This document shows, in pieces, positions 23,101 through 33,430 of a stretch of 64,000 bases of DNA. Both the position numbers and the translations under genes were made by a program. This stretch comes from Adiantum capillus-veneris. Lineage: Eukaryota; Streptophyta; Polypodiopsida; Polypodiales; Pteridaceae. The DNA lies in NCBI GenBank assembly GCA_014529385.2, contig CM043965.1, positions 15,748,912 to 15,812,911 of the forward strand, written 5' to 3'. How positions within the stretch are numbered: position 1 is the first letter of the stretch; the number at the start of each line of letters is the position of its first letter. The notes beneath the pieces were generated by a model that saw only the letters and a program-made list of their open reading frames with translations, made no database searches and had not been told where the DNA came from.

Positions 23101-23976
23101 AGACATCCTATGCGTAGGATGTCTCAAGGCCATTTCTAGGCACCAAATCTGACAACTCTCATCACACACATTTTCTGAATAGCCTTTACATGCTAGCCAT
23201 CAAGTTTCATCACATTTGGACCAAAATTGACCTCATATGCATGAAAAAACGCAAAGTCAGGGCATAGAGGCAATAATGGGCCATATACCTATCAAAACTT
23301 GTCCAAATCACATGAAACTTGCACAATACATTCATGAGCACATTTCCAACCAATCTGTGTGGTCACGTGCAAAGGATGAAGTAGACATCCTACGTATAGG
23401 ATGTTTATTTAACATTTTTGGCCTACAGAGGGTGTTTTTCCATTCTGGATCTATTCATATCATCTTCAAGAGCTCATATATCAAGTTTGAAGCCATTCTA
23501 ATCATTTTTGACCCCCAACACCTCCAAGATACACTTTTTGAGCCCAAAAACACTACACATGGTCTTACCAACACCAAATCTTGTCCGAATCAAAATCCAA
23601 GAGCATGGCCATGTTCCACATACCAAGAGCTACCCACAGAACAAATCTCAAGCTATTTTGATGAAATATACATCCTACACGTAGGATGTCTCCAGCATGT
23701 TTTTGAACTTCTGTGCAAACAATGACATCATGGGAGCCATTACCATGGTGCAAGGAGCCCATATATCAATTTTCAACCCATTTGGATATCATTTGCCACC
23801 TGTTGTGGACATCCTACCCAAGTTGTGAGCCCAAAGCCTGAATCTGCCCAAAAATCCATATTTTGATGCCCAAACCCAATTCCAATCATATAGCCATGTA
23901 GTACAAGCCAAGGACCACCAGCGTGCCAAGTATCACCAAAATCTGATGAAAAAGACATCCTACGCGTAGGATGTCT
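23101..23976 (+). repeat. Palindrome array 2 (4 copies at 282-285 bp spacing)
   Basis: The 24-bp palindrome occurs at 23101-23124, 23383-23406, 23668-23691 and 23953-23976 (last copy perfect). Intervals are 282, 285 and 285 bp. The sequence between copies is a diverged tandem repeat: compare GAGCTCATATATCAAGTTT at 23472 with GAGCCCATATATCAATTTT at 23755. A half copy (GACATCCTACC) lies at 23808. 3' tandem repeats are known in Tat/Ogre elements, but I know no report of this palindrome. Confidence 0.85.
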
Positions 23977-24141
23977 AAAGGATAAATTTTTGCTAGAATC
24001 ATACTGTGAGCACCTGTAGGGTTGCCCAAGTTCCTTCTAAGTTTTATTTTCAAGTTTCAAGTCATTTGGATAGTTAAAACTCAGTTTCTCAACTGATATG
24101 GAAAAAATGCTAACTTCGGACTACTGAGTGCGACAGGATCA

Positions 24142-27100
24142 ATGGTAGGCGCAAAGTCACCGGCAAAGAAGAAGAGGATGACCATAAAAGATTACTTAGA
24201 AGAAGTAGAGCCATTCGTCATATCGGAAGGAACTCTAAAGCCAACCAGCACATGGATCCAAGAGGACTTGCTAGAGTCAAAATGATCTGAAGATCTACCA
24301 AGGTGTGTTCAAAGACACTAAAGGAAATGTAATAGAGCTACCCATGCTACCGCGGGAGCTCAATGAGTTTGTCAGAAGCAAAATGGCAGAGTACCTGGAG
24401 AAGATAGATCTCCACAATTATTTTGAAGTTGTGCCGGCAGGAATTGACATAAAAAGAGTATGGGAGTTTGTGACTACAATCAAAGAAGATGGAGTGGCCA
24501 AAGTTATGGATCTGCAGGGCAAGCCAGACACGGAGATTGTAATCACAGAGAAAGTAGTGGCAGTTGCACTAGACCTCTCCAAGAAAGGGGATAGTGTAAC
24601 CAAAAGAAGAGACGAAGTAAAGGTGTACACAGTAAAGAAAGGCAACTACACCTTTGAAGACATTGCCAACCCTAAAGTGGCAATCATGAGCCAGCTTTAC
24701 AACCAGTATTTCCACATGTGTACAAAGCGGCCACAAAAGTACAGAATGCCTCCTGGAGCAATTGCCACAACCTTCACCTAGGCAATGCAGAAGAGCAAGC
24801 CAAAGGTGATCAACTATGCTGCTTATATACATGACAATCTGGTGAAGATGGGCAACAAGAACCCCACCTACATTGTGCCGGGTGAGTTAATCACGAAAGT
24901 GGTTTATGGGGCATTGCACGCCAAGGTAAGATGGCCTGACTTTCCATCACAGAACAACTGGCTAAGGCTCAAGGAAGATAAGGAAGAGGAACAGCCCAAA
25001 GCACCAAGAGTTGCCACAAGGTTGAAACGACGGTTAGAAACTGTGCAAGAGGAGCTGTCAGAGTTGAAAAAAGGAAAGAAGGAATCTGTACAAGTACCGG
25101 TCAAAGAGACAAAATCACAGAAGGCGGCACGGCTAGAGCAGCTAATGGAAAGTTTCAGATCTGAAAGAGTCCTCAAGGGAGATTTGAGTGAGCTATTGAA
25201 TCCATCACTAGAAGCAATGTCAGGATCATCCCGAAGGGTGCACAGAGACAGATTTGAAGATTATATTATGAATTTTGAGATTTTGGATACCACAACAGAA
25301 AATATCCCACATGTACCATTTACAGAAGCAAAAGTGGAGGAAGTCCGACGGCAACTGCTAGAAGAGCAGGAAGGCCAAGAGAGAGAGAGAAAGACAAAGG
25401 CGGACAGGGATTTCAAGAAAAAGCTGGCAACTCCACCTTCCAGCCTGGAGTCTAGCCCACCGTCATCACCCCCTCCTCGTAGCCCTCCACAAACTCAACA
25501 AAAGGAGGAGCTAGATAAATTTGAAAATCAAGAAGATTCGAGGCAAGAACAGAGCCAAGAGCAAGAGCAAAAAGAAGAAGCTAAGACTAAAAGTGAGCAG
25601 CCAGATCCAAATGAAGCAAGGTATAACATGTTTCTAGATCTACTAGCTGCTAGATATTCAAAAGAAGAGGCAGCCGCAGTCACATTTGACTTGGCAAGCA
25701 CAGGGCCCAAAGAGAAGATGAAGAGCCTGCGGTTAGTGGAGCTAAAAGAGATGGCCACTGATACAGTGGACCTGCAGCCACCTACCAATGATTGGGATGT
25801 GGTGATGACCAAGCTAACCAGGCTAAGGGCACAGTCAATGGCCACGGAAAGTGAAATGGCTACTCTCAAAGCCACTTAAGTGCAGATCAAGTCTGAAGTC
25901 GACACATTACAAAAACAAAGCCAAAGGCATATAGAGAGAGAAGCAGAGCTGCAAGCCAGTCTAGCAAAGGCATTGCAAAGATGCCAGGAGATGGAAAGAG
26001 AAAATCAGGAAGCAACTCAAAGACTGCAAGGAGCCAAAGAAGAGTACAGAAAACTCAGCAAGACATTGACAGATGCAGAGAGGGAAAGGGATAACCTAAC
26101 CCTACAACTTGCTGCAGAGTCCAAGGAAGTGGAAGCAATGCGGAATGCCAAAGAGAAGGCAGAAATAGAGCAAGAGGCTAGCCAGGATGAGGTCATTAAG
26201 CTTTAGGACCAGCTTAAAGTTAAAGATCAAACCATCCAACGGCTACGAGCATCTCCTACCAGAGTCAGAGCTACTAGCTCGACTCACACCACTTCAGAGA
26301 GTCAGATTTATGAAGAACAAATGAAAGAGCTCCAAAAGGAGTTGACCTTATAGAAAAATCAGAGGCTAATGATGGCCGAAGGGTCACTGGTCATGCAAAC
26401 CCGCATGGAGGAAGAGCACAAGGCAATACAAGATGAGCTAGAAACCATCAAGAGAAAGCTCGAGGAGGCGGAGAAGATAAACACCGATTTGAACGACCTC
26501 CTTGTGAATATGGGAGAGCAAGCTGAAGCGGAAAAGCAGACATTCCAAAAGCAATTAGAAGAGCTTAGAGGCCAGCAGGCAGAAGAGCAGGTAAGCACAA
26601 GGCTAGCAGCCATGGAAGGAATAGATTTAGAAAATGTGGTAGATCCTGTGGGCACACCCATGCAAGAGGAAATCCTTGTGGGACCCTCTCAAGAGCCACA
26701 AGATCTGACACAACAAGAAGAAGAGAAGCTGCGAAAGGCCATAGAAGCGGAAATCAGAGACACGGCAAAAGAAGCCTTGGAATGGGAGCTGAGGGTCTTT
26801 AAATCCATGACTATTCAGAAGATAGACGCAAGCAACCTTCGGCGTGAATGGCTACAGCCCTCTCTCCCATATCCTTTGCTAAAGTACGAAGCCACCACAA
26901 TCAACAAAAGAATCAGAGAAGAGCCAACAATGCCACTATACACAGCATACATCTCCAAGCTTGAGGGGTAAAGTTGATAGTCGACTCTCAACCTAGGTGG
27001 AGAAAGGCATGGCTAACAAAGTATCCACAGTATCTAAACCATTTGGTAGAGGCACCAAAAGTCATCAGAGATAACCTAAGTTTCTGCCCTCAACCAAGGA

Positions 27101-27582
27101 TGCGGACGTGGAAGGCCCAGGAGCTACTGCAAAGAAGCCAACCTACTTGGCTAAACTATCCGAAGCTGCCAGGCTTAAAGGCAAGCGAGAGAATAAGTGT
27201 TCAATACATGGTGAAAACCCTAATGGCCGCCATCAAATTGTTCACTAGCTCGCCTGACCTATCTTGCATTATGATGAGAAAGATTTGCAAAAACCTTTTG
27301 GTAGTCTTCAAGACATTCAAACCGGGCCAGGCGATAGACAGTATCTTCTTCTTTCAAGATACATACAGATGTGCATACAATCTATCTGGTCAGCCTTCCA
27401 AGGAGGTGATACATGCATTGTATCAAAAGATCATGTTTTTTCCATCCTATCACCTCCATGCCTTTGAAGAAGCTTTTTACACCGGCTTCTTCACAATCAG
27501 CTCTGACATATTCGGCCCAACACTACTCACTCAACATGCAAGATATGAGTCACTGCTCAAGATGCGAGCAACCGTAAGATGA
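24142..27582 (+). pseudogene. Accessory ORF of the Tat-like element, coiled-coil protein, broken
   Basis: The same strand and position as the extra ORF of Athila/Tat elements (between pol and the 3' LTR). The start ATG at 24142 gives MVGAKSPAKKKRMT, a basic nuclear-targeting-like stretch. A one-base shift near 24285 leads to a frame that runs to 26971, with stops at 24779 (TAG), 25877 (TAA), 26204 (TAG) and about 26351 (TAG). Another shift near 26972 gives the last 200 codons. Regions: globular N-terminus to about 24960, a Lys/Glu-rich and Ser/Pro linker, a long heptad-like coiled coil (25880-26620), and a globular C-terminus (26830-27582). No known fold recognised; function unknown. Intact length would be about 1,140 residues. 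Confidence 0.7.
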
Positions 27583-27620
27583 AGAAGCAGCTCAACAGCC
27601 ATGTCGGGGATGACATGAGC

Positions 27621-27634
27621 AAGGAGGGGGGGAG
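27621..27634 (+). promoter_or_regulatory. Polypurine tract of the Tat-like element
   Basis: AAGGAGGGGGGGAG immediately before the TG of the 3' LTR; the plus-strand primer site of the element. Confidence 0.85.
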
Positions 27635-28561
27635 TGTTAGAAGCTGGACACACCCTACGGAAAATGACTGCTCGGCAGATTATTATTTTTGTAATTATTC
27701 ATTTATTGAGAAAAACCTGATATTTCACCTTGTAAATATTGGGGCTTACGGGAGTTTCCAGATTGTATCCCAGTTTTGATATTTAGATTGAGTAGATGGT
27801 TAAATTGGAACATTAGGGTTTGAGAATTGAAAGGTATTTATACCACTTTTTGACCTTAATGAAAGACCTTTTGTCATTTTAAAAAGTTTGAAGTCTGTGA
27901 GTGAGCGTACTGTGTACGAGAGAGAGTGAGAGCTTCATCTTGACGCTACGCGCACACCGGTGGTTAGAATCAAGTGAGGAGAAGTGCAGCGTATTGCCCC
28001 TGACAAGAACTACGCGCCATTACCTACATTGCGCGTGTACGGTCCAGTTTTGCGAGCTCCATCTACGAGCTTCATCTGGTGATTCGCTGAGCATACGTTG
28101 TTCAATTTTTCATTGCAGCATATCCACGCGTTTGCATTGAGTAGAGCTACACATTAGGCACTTTAGATTTCGGAAATGAAGACCTGCAAATTTCGTCCAG
28201 ACATCCTACGTGATTTTGCACCAGGTGTTTTGGGTTGGAATTTTGGTTCATAGACCTTAGGGAGAGCGACCTATTGGTGTTAGTAGGGTCTCCTTCAAGT
28301 TCTATGGCGTTTCGAGATCATTTGATGGGTATTCGGCTCTAGAAAGCGTTGTAGGAAGTTTCCTCTTATGCACTCCTGAAGACTGTAGCTTAGACATTGG
28401 GTAGAGACCTCTGTAGGAATTAGTTAAGAGTCGGTCGAGTGTAGGTTGACACCCTATGCTTGCTTCCACGCGCGTGCGGGTCGAGCTTCTTCCTTAGCTG
28501 ACAAATCTTGTTAGGTGAGTTCTCGATGTGCTGACGTTCGTCGCGGCGTATCCATCCAACA
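27635..28561 (+). repeat. 3' LTR of the Tat-like element (927 bp)
   Basis: Starts TGTTAGAAGCTGG and ends ...CCATCCAACA, so it has TG..CA ends. Its distal 550 bp match the 5' LTR remnant. TATTTATACC at about 27835 is a possible TATA region. A half copy of the palindrome motif (AGACATCCTACGTG) lies at 28199. The 5 bp after it are AAGAG; the matching target duplication cannot be checked because the 5' LTR start is lost. Confidence 0.9.
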
Positions 28562-29298
28562 AAGAGGTTACAAATATGTGCACTAGAATTTATGTGAACT
28601 CATGTGTTGAGGCTCTTAATGTTCTCATGGAAAATATAGTAAATTCAACATAGGTATACATAGTGACTTGTCAAATTTTTATGGTCTGATTGCATTAACA
28701 ATGTTGTTAGGGACAAGGGTTCATTGCATGGGCTCAAAACTATAAATGAGATTTGGACGGGTGGCCAAATCTCATCAAACTTGACAGTTAGTTGGGGGGT
28801 ATCATGCAGAGACTAAATATGCTATCTCCAAGCTTCCCTTCCACTAGAACTGATATGAACTAGTTATGATTATGTGCTCTACAATGGATGTGAACTCCTT
28901 TGTTGAAGCTCTTAATGTGCTCATGGAAAGTATGGTAAATTTAACAAAAGTATACATAGTGTCTAGTCAATATCTAATGCATTAACAATCCTACCAATGA
29001 TAAAGGTTCATAGCAGAAAGGTTTGGATGACTGAGAAAATCTCATATGACTTGATTCTCTTCTATTTATATTGAATTAGGTAGTGAAATGTCCCGGGGAC
29101 TATATATCACATGCGTTCAACTAGTATTTAATAACCCCTCTCCACATCCATATTATCGTGAATTAAATCACTCCTTAGCATGTAGATTATTTTCCAGAAT
29201 TGATTTTTAAAACCCCTTCTATCAATGTAAGCCTATAACTTTCTTGAAATGAAAAACCCCTTTTGATGCTCTCATGTGTTAGAGCTACATAGTTTAAG
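28562..29298. repeat. Non-coding stretch with a roughly 300-bp tandem duplication
   Basis: A block containing ATGTGAACTC...GTTGA.GCTCTTAATG, then CTCATGGAAA and TATACATAGTG, occurs at about 28575 and again at about 28878. No gene is seen. The AGATTTGGACGGGTGGCCAAATCTCAT near 28748 resembles the paired motifs at 4-5 kb. Confidence 0.55.
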
Positions 29299-29998
29299 GT
29301 GGAACTCTTGGATGAAATGGTTGCATTAGCGCTTTTTGACACGACTATTTTCTTCCATGTATTTAAGAAAGTGGGTGCAAAAGTGGAACATTTTGTGTTT
29401 TCAACTGACCCCACTAGATTGTGCCATGGAGTTACCATTGGTCATGGAAATGCCACCGTTGTTATACAAGGTTGTGTTTTTCATGAAATCCCATTTCCCC
29501 TTACAATCATGGATGCATCTTCCATAGGTGATGCAATCGATAATGTTCTGGAATAGATTCAAGAGTCATGGCATGTCCTTGACATGGATATTGAACCAAC
29601 CAATGCCCTTATGAATCTGATTACTCATACTAGACATGAAACTGAACTAGAACAACTAGCATTCATGCATGATAACATGTCTAACAGAGATTCATGGAAA
29701 GATCAGAGGGCTCATCTATGGGATGGAGGTAAGACAAGGTGTATTGGAAAAGGGGTTTTCCTTTATGTCATGCCATTCGATTGCATTTCTTAGGCACAAA
29801 AATTTTGGTGTGCAGTAAAGAGGATGTGTGATTTTCCAACAATTAGCTCAATTAAATTAGATACTATGGGCACTGTTGTAGAGTCCGGATTTGTAGGATA
29901 TGGTGCCTTGAATCTTGGGAGTAATTGCGGTAAGGTGATGGCAGATGATTTTTTGCAATTTTGGGGCGCTCGGTTCGAGGCCATCCCAAAGTCTAGGT
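29299..29998 (+). pseudogene. Unidentified protein-coding remnant
   Basis: One frame is open for about 233 codons with only two stops (29554 TAG and 29791 TAG), and the codons have protein-like composition: VEHFVFSTDPTRLCHGVTIG, IQESWHVLDMDIEPTNAL and GKGVFLYVMPFDCIS are readable. No start or splice sites could be fixed and no family is recognised. It could be an exon of the same decayed gene as 31332-31859. Confidence 0.4.
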
Positions 29999-30205
29999 AG
30001 AGTGAGAATCATGTGGCTTGAAATCGGGGACTGGGAGTTTTGTGGCATGTTGGGCAGCAAGGTCTGTGGGTTTTGATGAGCGCAGCAGCGTTGTGGAGGT
30101 TGGATCGATCGACGATCATTGATAGTGGCTAATGACATGGTGCTCGCGTGGGGTGTGTTTACGTGCCCATTAGGGGCCCTCCTTTTTTAGAGCAAAGGAG
30201 GAGAT

Positions 30206-30225
30206 CACCGACGGCGCCGTCGGTG
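30206..30225. other. Perfect 20-bp GC-rich palindrome
   Basis: CACCGACGGC followed directly by its reverse complement, flanked by GGAGG (30197) and CCCTCC (30227), which extend the possible hairpin with a small bulge. Confidence 0.9.
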
Positions 30226-30250
30226 TCCCTCCTAAGGGGTGTTTGTGTGA

Positions 30251-30269
30251 TTCCTTGAGTCTCAAGGAA
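30251..30269. other. 19-bp palindrome (9-bp arms, 1-base centre)
   Basis: TTCCTTGAG-T-CTCAAGGAA, 25 bp after the GC-rich palindrome; unrelated in sequence to it. Confidence 0.9.
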
Positions 30270-30308
30270 GGGAAGCTGAGAATAGGGCCTTTCATGCACC
30301 ATGCTCAG

Positions 30309-30540
30309 GGGGGGTCACTATATGTAAAACCCTACATATCACGTGCATTCAAGGACTTTTTATAAAACCCCTTACCTGTGAATTTTTCACCAATAAAAGG
30401 GACCCTTTTCCTATTCAATCTGTAAAAAATATTTCAAGGGCTTTTTTTCAATACCCTTATGTTTGTGACAATGTGAGAAAATATAAAATAAAATAATCCC
30501 TTATGTTGAACCCACATGATAGGCATTTTTTTATTGTAGT
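30309..30540. repeat. Dispersed repeat, copy 3
   Basis: GGGGGGTCACTATATGTAAA through to TTATTGTAGTGA; the longest copy of the repeat also present at 4683 and 3561. Confidence 0.65.
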
Positions 30541-31331
30541 GAATCCCACACTCCCACCCCCCCCCCCCTCGAGGCGCCATGGCCCATGCAAGCCAAAAAT
30601 AGCCGTGTTAGAGCTAAAGAAAGAGGAGGATGAACATGCCCTAGAGAGGGCCTTGTTTTTTTGTTTTTGGTTTTTGGGGGGCAATCTTTTGCAAATTGGG
30701 GAGGGCGGTTTTTGGTGACAAGGGAGGCACTTTTGAAGAAGAGGGGGAGCTTTGATTGGGAGAAGAAGAAGAAGCCCTCATGAGGAATCTTTTGGGCGAG
30801 CTCGAGGAGGAGCTCTGGTGGTGGAGAGGAGAAGTGTTTGGACCATTTTGGAGCCAGTGGAGGTGCCATCAAGGAGTTTTTTCTTGTCGTGCTCTCAACG
30901 AGTAGATCCACACATCGGTGAAGTCAAAGTTGCCCAAGTTTTGTTGCTCAATGCTGCCATGCCGAGCCAGTTGTAGTAGCAAGTTTCAAGATTGTTTGTA
31001 GATGATGTTCTTTGCCGCGATTGAAGCAAACCATATCCAAAAATTTTGTCGTTTCTTCCCCCTTTCTCCCTTCTTCTCTTTGCTTTGTTCCAACTAAGTG
31101 GTGTCGGTGTTTGAGATGTGTGTGCCTCCTCGTGCCTCTATGTGTGAGAGAGAAAGAGAGAGCGGTGTGTGCTGCGACACGATCATAAGCAGACAAAAGT
31201 TGGTGTGATCTGCTATCGATTGTGTGAGTTTTGAAGGTGAAATCTAGTGGATTGGTGTGACGTGATTATCCTGGGCTATAGAGAGGCTGATTGTTTGGGT
31301 TCTTGGTGTGTTCCCCTTTCCCCCTATCCAG
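30541..31331. other. No gene called; C/G-run, then GA-rich sequence
   Basis: A C run at 30555-30570, then purine-rich and low-complexity text. Short open frames on both strands have biased composition and no recognisable motif. A good acceptor-like sequence (polypyrimidine then CAG at 31331) sits at its right end. Confidence 0.4.
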
Positions 31332-31859
31332 CCTATTACTACCTCAATCTTAGGAGATGAATGGGCCAAGAAGCAAAATGGGGATGCTTGGAGTATCCAA
31401 CACTTCATAGGTACAATCATAGGGTTGAATGCAAGGTCTATGGATTTGAAATGCTTGTTTTAAGGTGATTATACAATCTATCAAGTGTCACGGAAGGATC
31501 TAGAGAAGTATGTCCTTCCACCACTTAGTCTTGAAGATGGTGTGCAAATAAATGAGGTTGAAGTTTTGTAACATGGGCATATTGATTGGTATGAGCAAGA
31601 TGACATTTTTGCTTTCTACTTGGTTGACTGCAAGAGCAAACATCAAAGCCATAATCTTCAACACCTTACCCTTCTTACAAGCAGCTTGACATGTGACATT
31701 GAGAGTGGAGAAGGTTTGGGCTTGCTGGCTTCTGCTACTATGCATGGAATACCACTTGCAAGAGTGGAAGCACCAAAGCCAACTTGCGTTGCATTTTTCA
31801 TTGCCAATATGTTTAACGCCAAACCTCAAAGAGCCTTTAAAACAAGTCCTTGTGTATAA
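31332..31859 (+). pseudogene. Unidentified exon-like coding remnant
   Basis: Preceded by a strong acceptor-like tract (CCCCTTTCCCCCTATCCAG ending 31331). One frame then reads ILGDEWAKKQNGDAWSIQHF, YTIYQVSRKDLEKYVLPPL and HIDWYEQDDIFAFYLVDCK to a TAA at 31857. It is interrupted by TAA at 31461 and 31569, each one C-to-T away from Gln. No family recognised. Confidence 0.45.
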
Positions 31860-32104
31860 AATAGCCCAACCACTAAAGATAACAACATAAGGTACCAAGA
31901 GGTATGTGATGTGTGACAACCACTATGGTAATGAAAAGTTTTCAAGTCACAAATTCAGCACATTACCCATAGTCAATGAAACAATGAGAGAGCATGCATT
32001 TACGCCATATCAAAAATTGAATGCTCAGAGAGATCCAAATATTCTTGGGACAGTGAGTGGAACATCAATACAATGGCTACAAGGTGTACAATCTACATGT
32101 TTGT

Positions 32105-33430
32105 CATAGACCACATGTGCCACACCTTACACATGCAATGCAAGCTATAAGTCTTGATGTGTTTGATTGACTACTATTTTTTGTTCTAGACTTCATTTCA
32201 ACTATAGTATCAAAAGTTATATTGTCCCATGTCCTAAGAATCTCTAAACCATGGTGTGTCTATTTTTTTGGAAGTCACTTTGATGGGGCTACCTATGCCT
32301 CAATGCACTAGTGGTGATTCCTCAAGATGTTTAGTTAGGAAAGATGTGAAAAAGGGATGAAAAAGGACTGATCTCTACCCACTCATATCTCTTGCATTTT
32401 TGCGTAGGTCAAATGAATTTTTATTGATATAAGATTGTATGTGCCACACCTTATACATGCAAGCTATAAGTCTTGATGTGTTTGATTGACTATGTATTTG
32501 TATTCTTGACTTCATTTAAAGTGTAGTAAGATATGGACATGCAACTCTAGATAGGGTTTCAAAAGTGCCTTTTTCCCATGGCCTATGAATCTCTAAGCCA
32601 TGGTGTGTATTTTTCCTAAAAGGGACTTTGATGGGGTTACCTATACCTCAATGCACTAGTGATGATTCCTCAAGATGTTTATTTAGGGACGATGTGAAAA
32701 ATGATGAAAAAGGACATTATAATGTTCTGGTTCTCAGCACTGTCCACTCATATCTCTTGAAATTTTGCATAGGTCAAATGAATTTTTCTTGCTATAAGAT
32801 TGCATGTGCTGCGACATGCCACACCTTATACATGCAAGCTATATGTCTTGATGTTTTTTATTGACTATGGATTTTCATTCTAGACTTCATTTCAAGTGAG
32901 ATATGGATATGCAATTCTAGGTAGGATTCAAAAGTGTCTTTGTCCCATGGCCTATGAATCTCTAAACCATGGTGTGTTATTTTTGTTGGAAGACACTTTG
33001 ATGGGGTTACCTATGCGCACTAATGGTGATTCCTCAAGATATTTAGTTAGGAACGATGTAAAAAACAATGAAAAAGAACACTATAATAACCCAATTCTTA
33101 GCTCTGTCCACTAGTACCTATTGAAGTTTTACATATATCAAATGAATTTTAATTGGTACAACATCTTGTGTGCCAAACCATATACATCCAAATAACAAGC
33201 CTTCATGTGTTTGACGGGCTACTTTAAAAAAAAAAAAGCATTATAGTACATTTAGTAAGAGATAGGTATGCAGTTTTAGACAGAGCATCATTGACACCTT
33301 TGACTCATGTCCTTCTAGTGAGCAAAGCCATTTCATATTATTTTTCCTTTCAAGTATACCTAAGGGGATTCTCATAAATTTGAGCATTGGCATGGATTAT
33401 TTCTACTTTTTGTGTACTGCACTGTCCACT
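32105..33430. repeat. Tandem repeat, about 350-bp unit, roughly 3.5 copies
   Basis: The unit contains CAAGCTATAAGTCTTGATGTG, CATGG.CTATGAATCTCTAA.CCATGGTGTG and GATGGGGTTACCTATGCCTCA. The last marker appears at 32281, 32628 and 33000 (intervals 347 and 372 bp). The final copy decays after 33200. No coding frame is shared between copies. Confidence 0.8.

Larger units (their letters stand above)
10436..28561 (+). mobile_element. Giant Tat/Ogre-like Ty3/gypsy retrotransposon, 18.1 kb
   Basis: Paired LTR sequence: 10436-10986 matches 28015-28561 in long blocks, for example GATCGAGT/GGTCGAGTGTAGGTTGACACC and the R/U5 end CCAACA. The tRNA-Asp PBS, polypurine tract and full gag-pol order lie between them. 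The size, the tRNA-Asp PBS, the long leader and the extra ORF between pol and the 3' LTR fit the plant Tat/Ogre/Athila group. Unlike canonical Tat I see no archaeal-type second RNase H; instead there is a duplicated H2C2 module and a second retropepsin-like domain. All ORFs carry frameshifts and stops. Confidence 0.9.

Noticed and set aside
23101-23976. CRISPR-like regular spacing of a palindromic repeat
   Set aside because: The spacers are about 260 bp and are themselves diverged copies of one another, and the array sits inside an LTR retrotransposon in plant DNA.
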